Positions 54,720-64,000 of a DNA stretch of 64,000 bases are shown one piece after another; position 1 is the stretch's first letter; every line of letters begins with the position of its first letter. Made by a program: the position numbers and the translations under genes. This stretch comes from Paraphoma chrysanthemicola (taxonomy: Eukaryota > Ascomycota > Dothideomycetes > Pleosporales > Phaeosphaeriaceae), in NCBI GenBank assembly GCA_020744225.1, contig JAGMWG010000005.1, positions 248,001-312,000 on the forward strand, read 5' to 3'. The notes beneath the pieces were generated by a model that was not told the origin of the DNA, did not search any database, and worked only from the letters and a program-made list of their open reading frames with translations.

Positions 54720-56342
54720 ATGAAGTCGGCGGCATCCCCCGTGGCTTCTTCCCGGAAGAGGCAATATGATGTTGAGGATGATTGCGAACGTCCTCACAAG
54801 CGAATTGTCCGCGAAGATCGCAGTGGTCTCGGCAACATTCGTCAAGATAGTTCTCAACTCTTCGGTGACCAAAGTCGTCTTCTACTTGATCGAGAGGAAT
54901 CGGGAACCGTCTTTTCACTCCATGGTCCTCCCACCGAAGAAACTCCAGTGCCGGGATCCCAATCCACGAGCCGAAAGAATCACCCATTGGCTAGGTCCAA
55001 GGTGGAAGATGAAATGCTGGCTCAAGCTCAAGGCTACCTCAACATCATTACTGCCCAAATAGACGACGAGCTACCGACGCTCATACCAGGCATACCGCGG
55101 GACTACATGTTTGACTTCGAGCATGTATCCTGTCTCACCCCTCACGACATTTGGAGCCTTCGGCATCTTGACCCAAGCTTACGCTTCGATTACTTCTGCA
55201 GGTTCGTCCTCCTGTGTCAGCGCATCCGCGAGTCCACTTCTCTGACGGCCAAGTGTAACGATATGTGGCTGCTCCTCCGCTATGATGCTTGGGAGCTCAT
55301 TCGCGCGGAATTTAGATACTATTCTCAATTTGGGATGGGCCCTGGCGAACATGAGAAGCAGCCACAGGACCATATTGTATGGTGGGACACTTTGACAGCG
55401 ATGCAAGAGGTGGACTACCGAGTTGACTACAGTAAGCGTCCTCTTCAGTTCATCTCGCAAGATCAGACATCAGAAGACGTCTCTTCGAGTCTTGCCACAA
55501 TTGACCGGCATCAAACTCCGCCCACATGGCCGCTAAAGCAAGCTCCAATAGCCGCACCGTCGATTCAAGCCGCTGGTGAAAGTGCTGTAGCGACGACAGC
55601 GCACCACCAGCAGCTTCACGACTACCTAGATATGAGCTTTAAGACACAAGTGCGTGACCAGCTGAATCGTCACAAGAAGAGCGAGGACGTTGGAGCACGG
55701 CCAAAGTATAAAGCCGAACACATGTGGGCTGCTACTGGATCATGTAGCAAATACCCTTGGATGGCTTGGGCCGATGGCAGGGAGCAAGAAGAACAAGAGC
55801 TGCGGGCACGCCATCACCTCACAAACGATAACGGCCTTCAGCCTTCGTCTCAAGGAGAAAACATGAAGCTGCCTATCGGAAAGCGTTGTTGGGATGGCGA
55901 CAAAGTCCCCCTGCCGGAGTACCCCGAAGAAGAACCCGAAAACTACTCGAAGTGGCCAGATTGCAAGACCTGGCGTTGCCTTCATAAGGACTATGCTTGC
56001 GCAGATGGATCATGTACAAAGCAGAATCATGCTTGCTGCCGGACCGGGTACACACTCTCAAAACTCAAGGCAGCAATTCGGAAGTCTATCGCGACCTGGA
56101 AGGCACAGGTCGAGCGCCTCATCCGGGAAGGAAAGCTTGATCCCCGACATAAGACTTGGGTGAAACGACAAGCCAGGGCCATCATCAAAGATGGGACTGA
56201 GGCAGGTCGAGCGGCCAGGAAAGTGTCCATTGGCATATCACCATTTGACAATACAAATATTAATCCCGGCTCAACCACGTCGGTCAAGATATTCCATACT
56301 ACCACATATGAGGACGCAACAATGGAATTAGCAAACCAATGA
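54720..56342 (+). CDS. Hypothetical nuclear-type protein, family with shared GKL-x-P-x-HKTW motif (member 1)
   Basis: 540 residues, intronless, from the ATG at 54,720. The N-terminus is basic (SRKRQYDVEDD, RPHKRI) and resembles nuclear localisation signals. A middle region rich in Trp and aromatic residues (about 135-250) looks folded. Near residues 425-439 there is a Cys/His cluster (ACADGSCTKQNHACC). After an alpha-helix comes ERLIREGKLDPRHKTW at about 465-480. The next but one gene has the same order: cluster, helix, then an almost identical motif. No named domain was recognised. A DNA- or chromatin-associated role is only a guess. Confidence 0.65.
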   Translation: MKSAASPVASSRKRQYDVEDDCERPHKRIVREDRSGLGNIRQDSSQLFGDQSRLLLDREESGTVFSLHGPPTEETPVPGSQSTSRKNHPLARSKVEDEMLAQAQGYLNIITAQIDDELPTLIPGIPRDYMFDFEHVSCLTPHDIWSLRHLDPSLRFDYFCRFVLLCQRIRESTSLTAKCNDMWLLLRYDAWELIRAEFRYYSQFGMGPGEHEKQPQDHIVWWDTLTAMQEVDYRVDYSKRPLQFISQDQTSEDVSSSLATIDRHQTPPTWPLKQAPIAAPSIQAAGESAVATTAHHQQLHDYLDMSFKTQVRDQLNRHKKSEDVGARPKYKAEHMWAATGSCSKYPWMAWADGREQEEQELRARHHLTNDNGLQPSSQGENMKLPIGKRCWDGDKVPLPEYPEEEPENYSKWPDCKTWRCLHKDYACADGSCTKQNHACCRTGYTLSKLKAAIRKSIATWKAQVERLIREGKLDPRHKTWVKRQARAIIKDGTEAGRAARKVSIGISPFDNTNINPGSTTSVKIFHTTTYEDATMELANQ

Positions 56343-57771
56343 TCATGCTGTAGTTGGGAAGGGCGTAAGTCGAGGTCAAAGCAGAATCTCAGCAGTCTTT
56401 TGAGGCACAATGGAACATGGACTGTAAACACGTTGAAGCCTGATGCACGGCAAGACGAAGAGATTACATTGGGTCAGAGGTGGAGACACGCGCTGGTCCT
56501 GCGATGTATGCGCAACTGGCGCCCCATCTGGTAACAAGCACGTCCATTCATTGCACCAGCATGCTGTGTCGAAGGAGGGCTGGCTCGGGGTTCCGAGTCC
56601 TGCTGGTGGAGTAGATATCGATGATGAAGCTCTAAACTCACTGTTCGAAGATACCGACGAGCACGACCCGTTCGTATGCATCGACGCAGAGCCCAGGGCT
56701 CCTTTTGAAGATGGCAAGATGTATCCGACCGCTCGGTTCTGTTATTCGGCCAGTTGTTATCACTCAGCAGATCCTGGAGGTCCTCGCATCTCTTCATAGG
56801 CGTAGATTAACACTCAAAAAATAGTTGAGAGCCTCCAAGCGACTATAACAATTTATTCTTAGTAGTGTGTAAGTGTATCCAGCCTATTATTTTGTTCAAA
56901 GTAGTACGTAGTAGTTCTCTAGGGTACTACTTTGCAGGGTGCATGGCAGATTGGCAAAAGCACACGGCCGAATATATTTAGCCTTGAAAGATGAGGAGGA
57001 GCTGTAAGCATTAGTCTGGCAATTTGCAAGAGGCCTGAACGAGGAAAGGTCAGCGCATACGCATTTCGAGAAAGAGAAATTGTACTCAAGTGACGCTTTG
57101 CTGAAATGATCGAATCGAGGTTATGGTTCAACAATTCGCAAGTCAGGTGTCGGGTCCATGGTGCTTGGCGAGGTCCCTTGGGACGACTGTTGGAAGGCTT
57201 CCTTTGACAAGAAAGACTTGGGTCATTCAGGTAGCCACGAAATGCTAACGCGCTCGCGCTGTGGTAAGTGAAAGCTGTAGGCTGCCGACGATAGCTCGGT
57301 TGCACTATGGTTACGGGCAATAGCACTTCGCTGAATGGCGCTAGAGGAACAAAACCACGGTACCTCGCCAAGTAATGAAATGTCCCCAACGACTGCGAGT
57401 GAGAGCCATGGTATCCGTAAGCTGCTAGCGCAATTGAGCGCTGATCACCTAAAGTTCGCGTTGATATCGCTTTGCCTTCCCGTACTGCTCTCATATCACT
57501 CGTTCAACCCAAAAGGCAATTTCCTTCACTGCGTGCGCTCCAACTTGGAAATCAAATCGCCCCAGACCCTGCACACTCGCCATTTAAAACGCTGAAGACG
57601 TAAAATCGCTTCCACGTCGCTGATTTGTCCTTCACATTTGCACCCCGCCACACTCTGGAGGCTACAACAAAACTGACTGATCCACTATTTCGAAAGCGCT
57701 CACGGGAAGGCTTCTCTTACGGATTAGCGAAGCCGGAGAGAGACCAGCACTCTGAGCCCCGAGGCACAGGC
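56343..57771. other. Intergenic region with possible small gene and repeat fragment
   Basis: 1.43 kb. It contains an open frame at 56,443-56,799 (listed separately) and, at about 56,948-56,973, a sequence related to the right arm of the fold-back element in the sedolisin intron (GGCAAAAGC...CGGCCGAAT). A paired left arm was not found nearby. Confidence 0.4.
56443..56799 (+). CDS. Possible small hypothetical protein
   Basis: 118 codons from an ATG, with a CDVC pair and a His-rich stretch (HVHSLHQH), then an acidic tail. No homology recognised. An overlapping minus-strand frame of similar length exists, so coding status is doubtful. Confidence 0.25.
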   Translation: MHGKTKRLHWVRGGDTRWSCDVCATGAPSGNKHVHSLHQHAVSKEGWLGVPSPAGGVDIDDEALNSLFEDTDEHDPFVCIDAEPRAPFEDGKMYPTARFCYSASCYHSADPGGPRISS

Positions 57772-59481
57772 ATGTCGAGTGCAGTCACACGAATTTTGCA
57801 GAGCGGCGAGTTCACGATGAGGCCGCAGGTCTCAAGAACGGCGAGCTCGGTCATACCCGCTTCTCTTCCAGGCTCGACACAGAAACGGAAAGATCCGCAA
57901 GACCTGGGACAAGCACCCCCAAAGAAGCGAGCTCGTGTGGAAATCGATTTGACAAACGACGTTGTGTTTGCGAAGAAGACAGTGGTTAGCGAGTCACAAT
58001 ACAAGGCTGGTCAGGCCAAGTACAAGGATTTTGAGATGGAAATCAGTGCGCACTATCTCCAAGGTGATCCGTCTCGCCGAATAACTGATGAGTGGTGGAA
58101 GCAGATGGCCGATTGGGAGACCTTCAAGAGCGGGAGTAAAGAGATGCACAAGAAGGCAACGCGACCGGTGACTACCTCTCCACAACAGCCACAATTGCCC
58201 CTGAATACTCGACATGTGGGGGAAAGTAGGAGAGAATGCCCGGAGCTTCCGTCTAGGGACATTGCCGACTACCCTGAGCTCCCAGGGAAGAAAGGAGTGT
58301 ATAGAAGCCTCCATGTTAAGCACCTCGAGTGTGGTACGCCTGAATGTCCTGGAAAGCACGAGGCTTGTATCAATGGAATTCCCAGCCTAGAGAAATTGGA
58401 GGCAACTGTGGAGGCGCAAGAGGCACGCATTCGCGGTCAGATCGAAAGGTTGATTCGAGACGGCAAGCTACATCCGTCACACAAGACTTGGTCTGGCCAT
58501 TACGACGGCAAAATAGCGAAAACAAAGGGAGAGCGTAAGATGCTGGTGGAACCACTCCGATGGACCGATCGATCAAGGAAAAAGGCTCCCAAGAGTGCGA
58601 ATGGAGTAAGCCTCCGGAATACTGCCATTCGACGCACTGCACCAACGACTACTCCCAAAGTGGGGCCATCACGGAAGTCTGAGCTGCCAAAATCAGCGTC
58701 ACACGAAGCAAGTCATGAGACGATTCTCGATGATCAAATTACGAAGTCAAGCCTTGGTGTGCAAGGATCAAGGACAGAGCAGATACCCAAAGTATCACCC
58801 ATTCTAGAGGACGATGGCACCAACAAGTCTTCATTTTCTGTACTATTGCCCAAATCATCTATATCCACCATTATTACCGGGCAAGAGTTTATTAAGCCTA
58901 GGGCATCACCACGAAGAGAGACGCAAGCGCCATCAACACCCAACTTTTCATCTGCCGCATTGGTGGCGCGCCAGCAGGCTATGCAAACCATTCATCATCA
59001 ATTGCAGATGAAGCGCGAAGCCATTCGTGATGGAGGAAGCGTTTCAAAAGCAAAGCGTGTTGTAGTTGGAGGGGTGGATATTGCGCTGCTCTTGGAAGAC
59101 GGAACCGATGTCCATAAAGTTGCGGAGATGATCACGCCCCACATGATCTCCATGGTCAAAGAGGAGAGAACCCGTGCCAGCTCCAACCAAGATGGAACAG
59201 TTGCCGCTAGATTCCAGGAACCGTTGGAACAATACGTGCCAAGCTCTCGTCAGGATCCCACTGCCACACAGGTGAGCTTAGCATCTGCTGCTACACAGAT
59301 TGTAGGCGATGGGTCGCTCCAGGACATGTGCAACAGTATTTCCGACTCCGTTTGGGTGTCAGCAGATCTATTTGGCGATCACGAGAGCGCATTTTGGGAT
59401 GCTGTCAATAGTATGCCCGATCACTTTTGGGCTGGAGTGGGCCAAACCGTGTGGTCAGCCAGAGCCCATGGGAGTGGGTAG
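57772..59481 (+). CDS. Hypothetical nuclear-type protein, same family (member 2)
   Basis: 569 residues from the first ATG in frame (57,772). The frame is open 49 codons further upstream without an ATG, so a 5' exon is possible. A basic patch PPKKRARVEIDL resembles a nuclear localisation signal. At about 58,330-58,365 a Cys/His cluster (C-x4-C-x3-H-x2-C) precedes a helix and the motif ERLIRDGKLHPSHKTW (about 58,441-58,491), nearly the same as in the gene at 54,720. The remainder is Ser/Thr/Lys-rich. The stop at 59,481 is followed in the -1 frame by an open, tryptophan-rich segment to 59,699 that looks like a natural continuation, so a 1-bp frameshift near 59,455 is possible. Confidence 0.6.
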   Translation: MSSAVTRILQSGEFTMRPQVSRTASSVIPASLPGSTQKRKDPQDLGQAPPKKRARVEIDLTNDVVFAKKTVVSESQYKAGQAKYKDFEMEISAHYLQGDPSRRITDEWWKQMADWETFKSGSKEMHKKATRPVTTSPQQPQLPLNTRHVGESRRECPELPSRDIADYPELPGKKGVYRSLHVKHLECGTPECPGKHEACINGIPSLEKLEATVEAQEARIRGQIERLIRDGKLHPSHKTWSGHYDGKIAKTKGERKMLVEPLRWTDRSRKKAPKSANGVSLRNTAIRRTAPTTTPKVGPSRKSELPKSASHEASHETILDDQITKSSLGVQGSRTEQIPKVSPILEDDGTNKSSFSVLLPKSSISTIITGQEFIKPRASPRRETQAPSTPNFSSAALVARQQAMQTIHHQLQMKREAIRDGGSVSKAKRVVVGGVDIALLLEDGTDVHKVAEMITPHMISMVKEERTRASSNQDGTVAARFQEPLEQYVPSSRQDPTATQVSLASAATQIVGDGSLQDMCNSISDSVWVSADLFGDHESAFWDAVNSMPDHFWAGVGQTVWSARAHGSG

Positions 59482-60519
59482 CAAATCCTCAGCAATGGCC
59501 AGAATCCTCAGTCGACCCGGCACAACGCTTGAACGATCTCCACGCGGCGTGGAACCTGAGTGGGAATATGTTGAAATTCGATCACCGTACACTGAATATG
59601 TTGCGTTTAGCAAATGTGGTCTGTGAACCCGACGCATCGGTTTCAAAACCAAGCATTGCGGGCCTGCGTGATTATCAGCGAAGCCTCATACCAGTCTAAG
59701 TACTTGCATGAATGTGATATTGAGGACTGTTCTTGGGTGTTGAGCTGTGTGCTAAAGCACCCAGTCACTGGCTCCGAGAACTGCCCAGTCCTGTGATGTT
59801 ACAAATGGTGCGAGTAACAAGCGAATTTTCGCAAAGACTTGATCGCTACTGAAGCCACGGGGGCGAAGTCAGTCAAGCACTTAAAAATGTACAAAAGATC
59901 TCATCGATTAAACTCGAGAAGAACCAAGAGTAAAGACAGGATAACGTACCCTGTCTAACGTCAGTAATATGTTACGAGAGAGAAAGAATGTAGAAGGGGT
60001 GCTTTGCTTTGCTACGACTCTGATTGACCACGTCAGTCAGCCAAGATAGGATGACGACGTCAGTCACAAGTGCACAAAGTCAAGCAGCCACTTCGTGCCC
60101 TGGCCCTACGTACAGGGTTCCCTCAAGCTTCATGCGTGGAGCTGGCAAGGTGAAAGCGCGTGGCTTCTTGAGCCTGGTGTAGCGGATCCAATGATCAGGG
60201 GCTGGTTCACTTCACAGCCCGCCTCACGGTTCAAGTTCACTTTCACCCACAATAGCAAGCTTTTTCAAACATGGAGAAATTTTCTGCTCCTTCCACCCTC
60301 AGACGTACCACGTCTTTCTCCTCTGCGTATCATCTGCATCTCGAATAGCACAGAATATGGAATACGATTGACGCACTCGACATACCCCAACAACGAAGCA
60401 CCGCCAACTGACCCATTCTACCACGCACAGAAGATCTTCCACGCGGGAGGAGTCGATCCTTCAAGCAAGCACGTTCCTCACACTCATAAATCTCAGCAAC
60501 AACCAATTTCGCGTTCAAG
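59482..60519. other. Intergenic region
   Basis: 1,038 bp. The first 218 bp carry the possible out-of-frame continuation of the previous gene. The rest shows no convincing gene. A frame at 60,095-60,577 overlaps the next gene and is probably 5' untranslated sequence. Confidence 0.4.
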
Positions 60520-61062
60520 ATGGTCTACAAAGGCATGTCTGTGGCAAGCTTGCTTCAGTCTCGACCTATGGACATGAGCAGCATTTTGATGCGCCCAGAG
60601 GGATCGTTCATGCCGGCATCGCGCAATTATGGTGCTGGGGCAATCGAGGCCTCCGATGCGCGCATAGGAGAGGAGATTGCAGCACGCCGTCAAGCCCGAA
60701 TTGACAGTTACGGGGTAGTTGCAGAAGGACGCGTTAGAGATGACATTAGAGTCGCCGCGAAAGAACTTGGCGAAATTCGCCCTCAGCGACAAGCTCTTGA
60801 AGAGAAGGTGAAGAAGCTCAAAGCTGCGGAGGGCCAGCTTGAGCGGAAGAGAGGAGATCTCATCACCAAGCATAAGACTATGGTGGAGTCAAAGAAGAAC
60901 ATGGCAGAGAAGGAGCGAAAACGGGAGGCAGCTTTCGCGCGCAAGAACGAGCAGATGGGCGCCAAGCCTGCGGGCGTGCGAAAGGCTGTCCCTCTTGCAA
61001 GTCCAGCAACAGCAAATTTTCCCGGTTTTCGACCAGCGATACGAAGGGGCAAGCTCACTTGA
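60520..61062 (+). CDS. Hypothetical coiled-coil protein
   Basis: 180 residues, intronless, from the ATG at 60,520 in an AAGATGG context. Residues about 70-150 form a highly charged coiled coil (ELGEIRPQRQALEEKVKKLK). The N-terminus is Met/Ser-rich and the C-terminus is basic with SPATANFPGFRP. No enzyme motif. A structural or scaffold role is inferred; no family recognised. Confidence 0.6.
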   Translation: MVYKGMSVASLLQSRPMDMSSILMRPEGSFMPASRNYGAGAIEASDARIGEEIAARRQARIDSYGVVAEGRVRDDIRVAAKELGEIRPQRQALEEKVKKLKAAEGQLERKRGDLITKHKTMVESKKNMAEKERKREAAFARKNEQMGAKPAGVRKAVPLASPATANFPGFRPAIRRGKLT

Positions 61063-62004
61063 TCGACTAAAGGTGCGCGCATCGATACAGTGGTGTTGGA
61101 TGTTTGGAAAAAGGACAATGGAAAGCCTCTGAAAGGTCTGTGGCGCGCAGCATGTGTATTTGGTGGAGGTGTCAAGGGGGTGATGAGCGTGTCTGGTGGA
61201 TATGGTACGAATCGTACCTGGGAGGAGTCATGCAGAATGACAGGCATTTTCTCCAATTCTCCATAGTATCAACCCATCAGTGCAAAGTCGGCGCGTACAA
61301 TGATAGATTTCAGAGATGAGGTTGAAGTACGCCTTTCTAGCTCCCCACATGGCGGCAGCGGAGGAGATCAACTGTGCCCGTGCGTGCGCATCCATCGTCA
61401 TTGTGCATGCGCCTCTGCTTGCGCGATGCGTCAACTGTTCGTGACTGCGGATGCTCGCCCTTTGTCTTCCTGAACATTATCTATCTATCGCACTTCTCAC
61501 GCTGCAGGCTGCACTCTGCATAGTTACTTGGCCTCTCCATCCACTGCAGCTGCTCGGACACCATTTCCCCATCCGTGAGACCAAGCCTGCAGCGCATCAC
61601 TGCCGATATCGCTCTGCTTCGTCAATCCAACTCCATCCATCCGACAACCCAGAATAGCAGGTGCACAGAGCATATAAGATTGTCGAATACGAAGCAATCG
61701 GACAAGCCGCCACCGACAGGATCGCACCCATTGCCTCGCACAGCCAGGCCACGGCCCGCTAGACGAGAGTCGGAAGGTGCCACCTCCCATTGCTTGCCGA
61801 GGACCACAACCAAGCTTTCCAGCATCCACCAGAACCCTGCACGACAACCGTTCTGGAGCACATGATTGCGTGACACAGGCTGCACTTGACATAGACGCCT
61901 CTCCACACGCGACGAGTCCGGGGAAGCGGTTGCTGTGCGACGCGTGGGTGCCCTTTATCAGTGCCGCTACCCATCTCTCTAGTCCTTTGAGAGAGACATC
62001 TTCC
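61063..62004. other. Intergenic region upstream of F-box gene
   Basis: 942 bp. The F-box frame is open back to about 61,777 but has no ATG there. That stretch is probably 5' untranslated sequence or a missed upstream exon. Confidence 0.4.
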
Positions 62005-63429
62005 ATGGACATGTCAGCTGTGCCGCCTTTTCTTGCGCTTCCCTCCGAGCTCATACACCAGATCCTTAGCCACCTGTCGCTCTCAGATCTGCTCACAACA
62101 GGCCTTGTCAACCGTGCCGTCCAGTCACACACGCTGCAGGACACACTATGGCAGCCCTTTGTGCGAGATCAGGTGCACGCGCCAGTAACGAAGCCTGCCC
62201 ACCTCACCTGGCGTGAGCTCTTTAAGCAGCATCACCCGTTCTGGTTCCTCGCTAAGAAGAAGATTTGGTTCTCGGACACGCCCCACACGGGGAAGCTACT
62301 TGTTGCCAGATATGACCATAGGATCAACGCGATAGAAGCATATACGCTGGGTGCAGAGCGCCGGCAGCCTACCTTTCAGACATGGGACGCCAATCCCGAG
62401 GCCATCATCCACACCTTTAGTCCCAGAATCCAGCTTGACTTGAATGCTCCGGTGGTCAGATTGAATGCTGATGCTTATGAGAGAGCTGTTGGCAGCATCG
62501 GACATCGATTGCAGAAAGAGATCCCTATGAATGTGTCCTACGAACTGTCCCCATCAACTGCACGCCTCTACTCCCGTCTCATGCTCGCAAGGCCCTGGCC
62601 TGAAGACATTACGACGGTTGCGACGCCCGTATGGCCTCCTTTGACACTCCCTAGCCCAGCTCGCACTCGCAACGACCCACCGCCATCTGCATTTAGGCAG
62701 CCAGCACACAAGCCCGCCACTCTCTCGGAAATGTCCACCTCGACGTTCAGAATTCGGAAGTGGATGGAATTTGCTCCAAGGCCACATGGTATTAGCATGC
62801 GCATCGGAGAAGATATTAGCACATGGGCTACCTTGCCAGAAGACTGCTACACGCCATCTCCACAGAAGCCATGGCAGGGAATCTGGTGTGGCGACTATTC
62901 CGGTCATGGTTGTGAGTTCTTGGTGGTTATGCAGCCTGACGATCCCAAGCCGCTACCAGAGCGAGCTGAGTGGGCGATGCGATCTCGCGAACGGGACGGG
63001 AGTGTGAGTAGCGACGGATCGTGGAGCACAGCACCAACAGAGGCCGTCAATTCTGGCGACGAGGATGGCTTTGAAACTGCAGACGATTTGGAAGACAGCG
63101 TCGCGACACTACAAGAAGCCTTTCCCGGGGCAGACTCTGAAGGTCACATGGAGCAAGTGGCCAACGATGAGGACGAAACTGTTTACCGGGGTCGTATTGA
63201 AGCCGTGAAATTGACTGGAGACCCAAATATCCCGCGTGGAGAATACACGTTCATTGCTCCAGACATAGGACCGAATGGCCTGCTTAGGGTTGCGTCGGAA
63301 GACATGTTCAAAGGAGCCAGGATTGTGAAAAGCGTTGGCCACATCGCGGCGCGAGGCTTTCGCGATGGTGAGGGCAGCAACGCGCGCCGAAGCTTAGCAA
63401 AGCTAACATCGACGCAGATACCTACATGA
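62005..63429 (+). CDS. F-box protein
   Basis: Substrate receptor of an SCF ubiquitin ligase. 474 residues from the ATG at 62,005 (MDMSAVPPF). The F-box lies at about residues 9-50, with LPSELIHQILSHLSLSDLL and the conserved W in DTLWQPF. A second conserved block near residues 285-310 (WQGIWCGDYSGHGCEFL) is shared with a group of fungal F-box proteins. The C-terminus has an acidic disordered stretch (about 335-385) and a final beta-rich segment (PRGEYTFIAPDIGPNG). The substrate is unknown. Confidence 0.85.
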   Translation: MDMSAVPPFLALPSELIHQILSHLSLSDLLTTGLVNRAVQSHTLQDTLWQPFVRDQVHAPVTKPAHLTWRELFKQHHPFWFLAKKKIWFSDTPHTGKLLVARYDHRINAIEAYTLGAERRQPTFQTWDANPEAIIHTFSPRIQLDLNAPVVRLNADAYERAVGSIGHRLQKEIPMNVSYELSPSTARLYSRLMLARPWPEDITTVATPVWPPLTLPSPARTRNDPPPSAFRQPAHKPATLSEMSTSTFRIRKWMEFAPRPHGISMRIGEDISTWATLPEDCYTPSPQKPWQGIWCGDYSGHGCEFLVVMQPDDPKPLPERAEWAMRSRERDGSVSSDGSWSTAPTEAVNSGDEDGFETADDLEDSVATLQEAFPGADSEGHMEQVANDEDETVYRGRIEAVKLTGDPNIPRGEYTFIAPDIGPNGLLRVASEDMFKGARIVKSVGHIAARGFRDGEGSNARRSLAKLTSTQIPT

Positions 63430-64000
63430 CTTCTCAGCTTATTCTAATTTCACACAACCGGCTCGCGCAGTATTGGGAAACGTTTGGCCACGTATCGTTC
63501 TATCAGCGCGTCGATGTTGATGACTTTACACATGTCTAGGCAAAAAATCATCATCTGTTTGCTATTCAGAGGCGCTGTAGAGTTTACACGTGCTCCTCTT
63601 CACAGTACAAAATGAACATCCTTCTTAGCACTGAATCGTGACCATTTGAACGCTCTGTATTTATGTTGATACATGTTCGACCTACGGACGACTTTACACA
63701 GTGTTGCCCTAAATTTCAATAGAAGTGATGTGACAGCTTTGACGCTCATATTACGCATCTAATAGGTGTTTGCCACGGTGCCAGAGGGCCAGCCGCGCCT
63801 TCCCCGGATCGGCAATAGTGGCGGACCCTTCTCTCGGGACGTCATCGTTGATCAACAAAAAATCGACGGCGCATGCGCAAGCGCAAGTCATGTACATCCC
63901 GCATCCTGTCTTGCAAACACCCCGAACGTCCTTGCCCTGATTGCTGTTATCATTCCGGACATTGTGCAAAGCTACCCTTTTTTGAATTCTCGTTACTGTT
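63430..64000. other. Window-end region, possible 3' end of a minus-strand gene
   Basis: Mostly featureless. At 63,751-63,969 the minus strand has 72 open codons, Cys-rich at first (KTGCGMYMTCACACA) and then FLLINDDVPREG. It could be the last exon of a gene entering from the right, but no family was recognised. Confidence 0.25.

Noticed and set aside
60095..60577. 160-codon plus-strand frame
   Set aside because: It overlaps the start of the coiled-coil gene in another frame and shows no domain. Probably untranslated leader sequence.
61777..62004. Upstream extension of the F-box frame
   Set aside because: It has no ATG (opens at GTG) and low-complexity sequence. The ATG at 62,005 lies just before the F-box.
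1..64000. CRISPR arrays, rRNA or tRNA genes
   Set aside because: No regularly spaced repeat-spacer pattern and no convincing cloverleaf or rRNA sequence was seen by eye. A tRNAscan/Infernal run would be needed to exclude a tRNA fully.

Overview
The window is nuclear DNA of a filamentous ascomycete (Pezizomycotina, probably a dothideomycete; the species cannot be named from this). The evidence is short GT-AG introns of about 45-70 bp with CTAAC/CTGAC-type branch sites, Zn2Cys6 regulators, fungal-type SAC1, MIC60, CAX, GH35 and sedolisin genes, and two sharply different base-composition compartments. Positions 1 to about 26,510 form an AT-rich island in which CpA and TpG are almost absent, the signature of repeat-induced point mutation (RIP). 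Positions 26,546-64,000 are ordinary gene-dense DNA of about 50% GC.

The AT-rich island is a readable set of nested insertions. A diverged unclassified repeat (copies at 1-1,526, 1,527-2,400 and 2,400-2,483 plus 25,689-26,050) was hit by a RIP-saturated chromovirus on the plus strand (2,484-25,683, 179-bp LTRs, target duplication ATTAA). That element later received (i) an intact pogo/Fot1-type DNA transposon (3,575-5,418, perfect 74-bp terminal inverted repeats, DD35D transposase) and (ii) a partly RIPed Ty3/gypsy element on the minus strand (7,020-20,914). The right LTR of the second was in turn split by an intact, un-RIPed chromovirus (13,621-20,814) with indistinguishable 502-bp LTRs and target duplication CGTTA.

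The intact chromovirus is the most unusual object here. It has gag and pol in -1 register with an in-frame T TTT TTA slippery site, a gag C-terminus with three copies of a C-x4-C-x2-H motif, an integrase with a C-terminal chromodomain, and an antisense gene between pol and the 3' LTR. That antisense gene encodes a six-cysteine cluster with exact GAL4-type (Zn2Cys6) spacing followed by a long coiled coil. The LTR U3 carries five direct and one inverted CTGAGCA motifs, including an 11-bp-arm palindrome, just upstream of the TATA box. Together these suggest a retrotransposon that encodes its own regulator.

The gene-rich part begins with a probable glucuronide-use cluster: a Zn2Cys6 regulator (minus), a sugar-porter MFS transporter (minus), and a divergent GH2 beta-glucuronidase (plus). 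Next come a divergent Rab5 GTPase/SAC1 phosphoinositide phosphatase pair, a hypothetical gene, MIC60, a secreted S53 protease (sedolisin) whose first intron holds a fold-back element, a secreted GH35 beta-galactosidase (minus), a CAX-type cation/H+ exchanger and a secreted probable GPI-anchored protein. Three poorly known genes follow (52.9-59.5 kb). Two of them share a Cys/His cluster and a motif of the form ERLIR-x-GKL-x-P-x-HKTW. The window ends with a coiled-coil protein and an F-box protein. No rRNA, tRNA or CRISPR array was recognised. All exon coordinates were derived by eye from splice motifs, reading frame and family resemblance.
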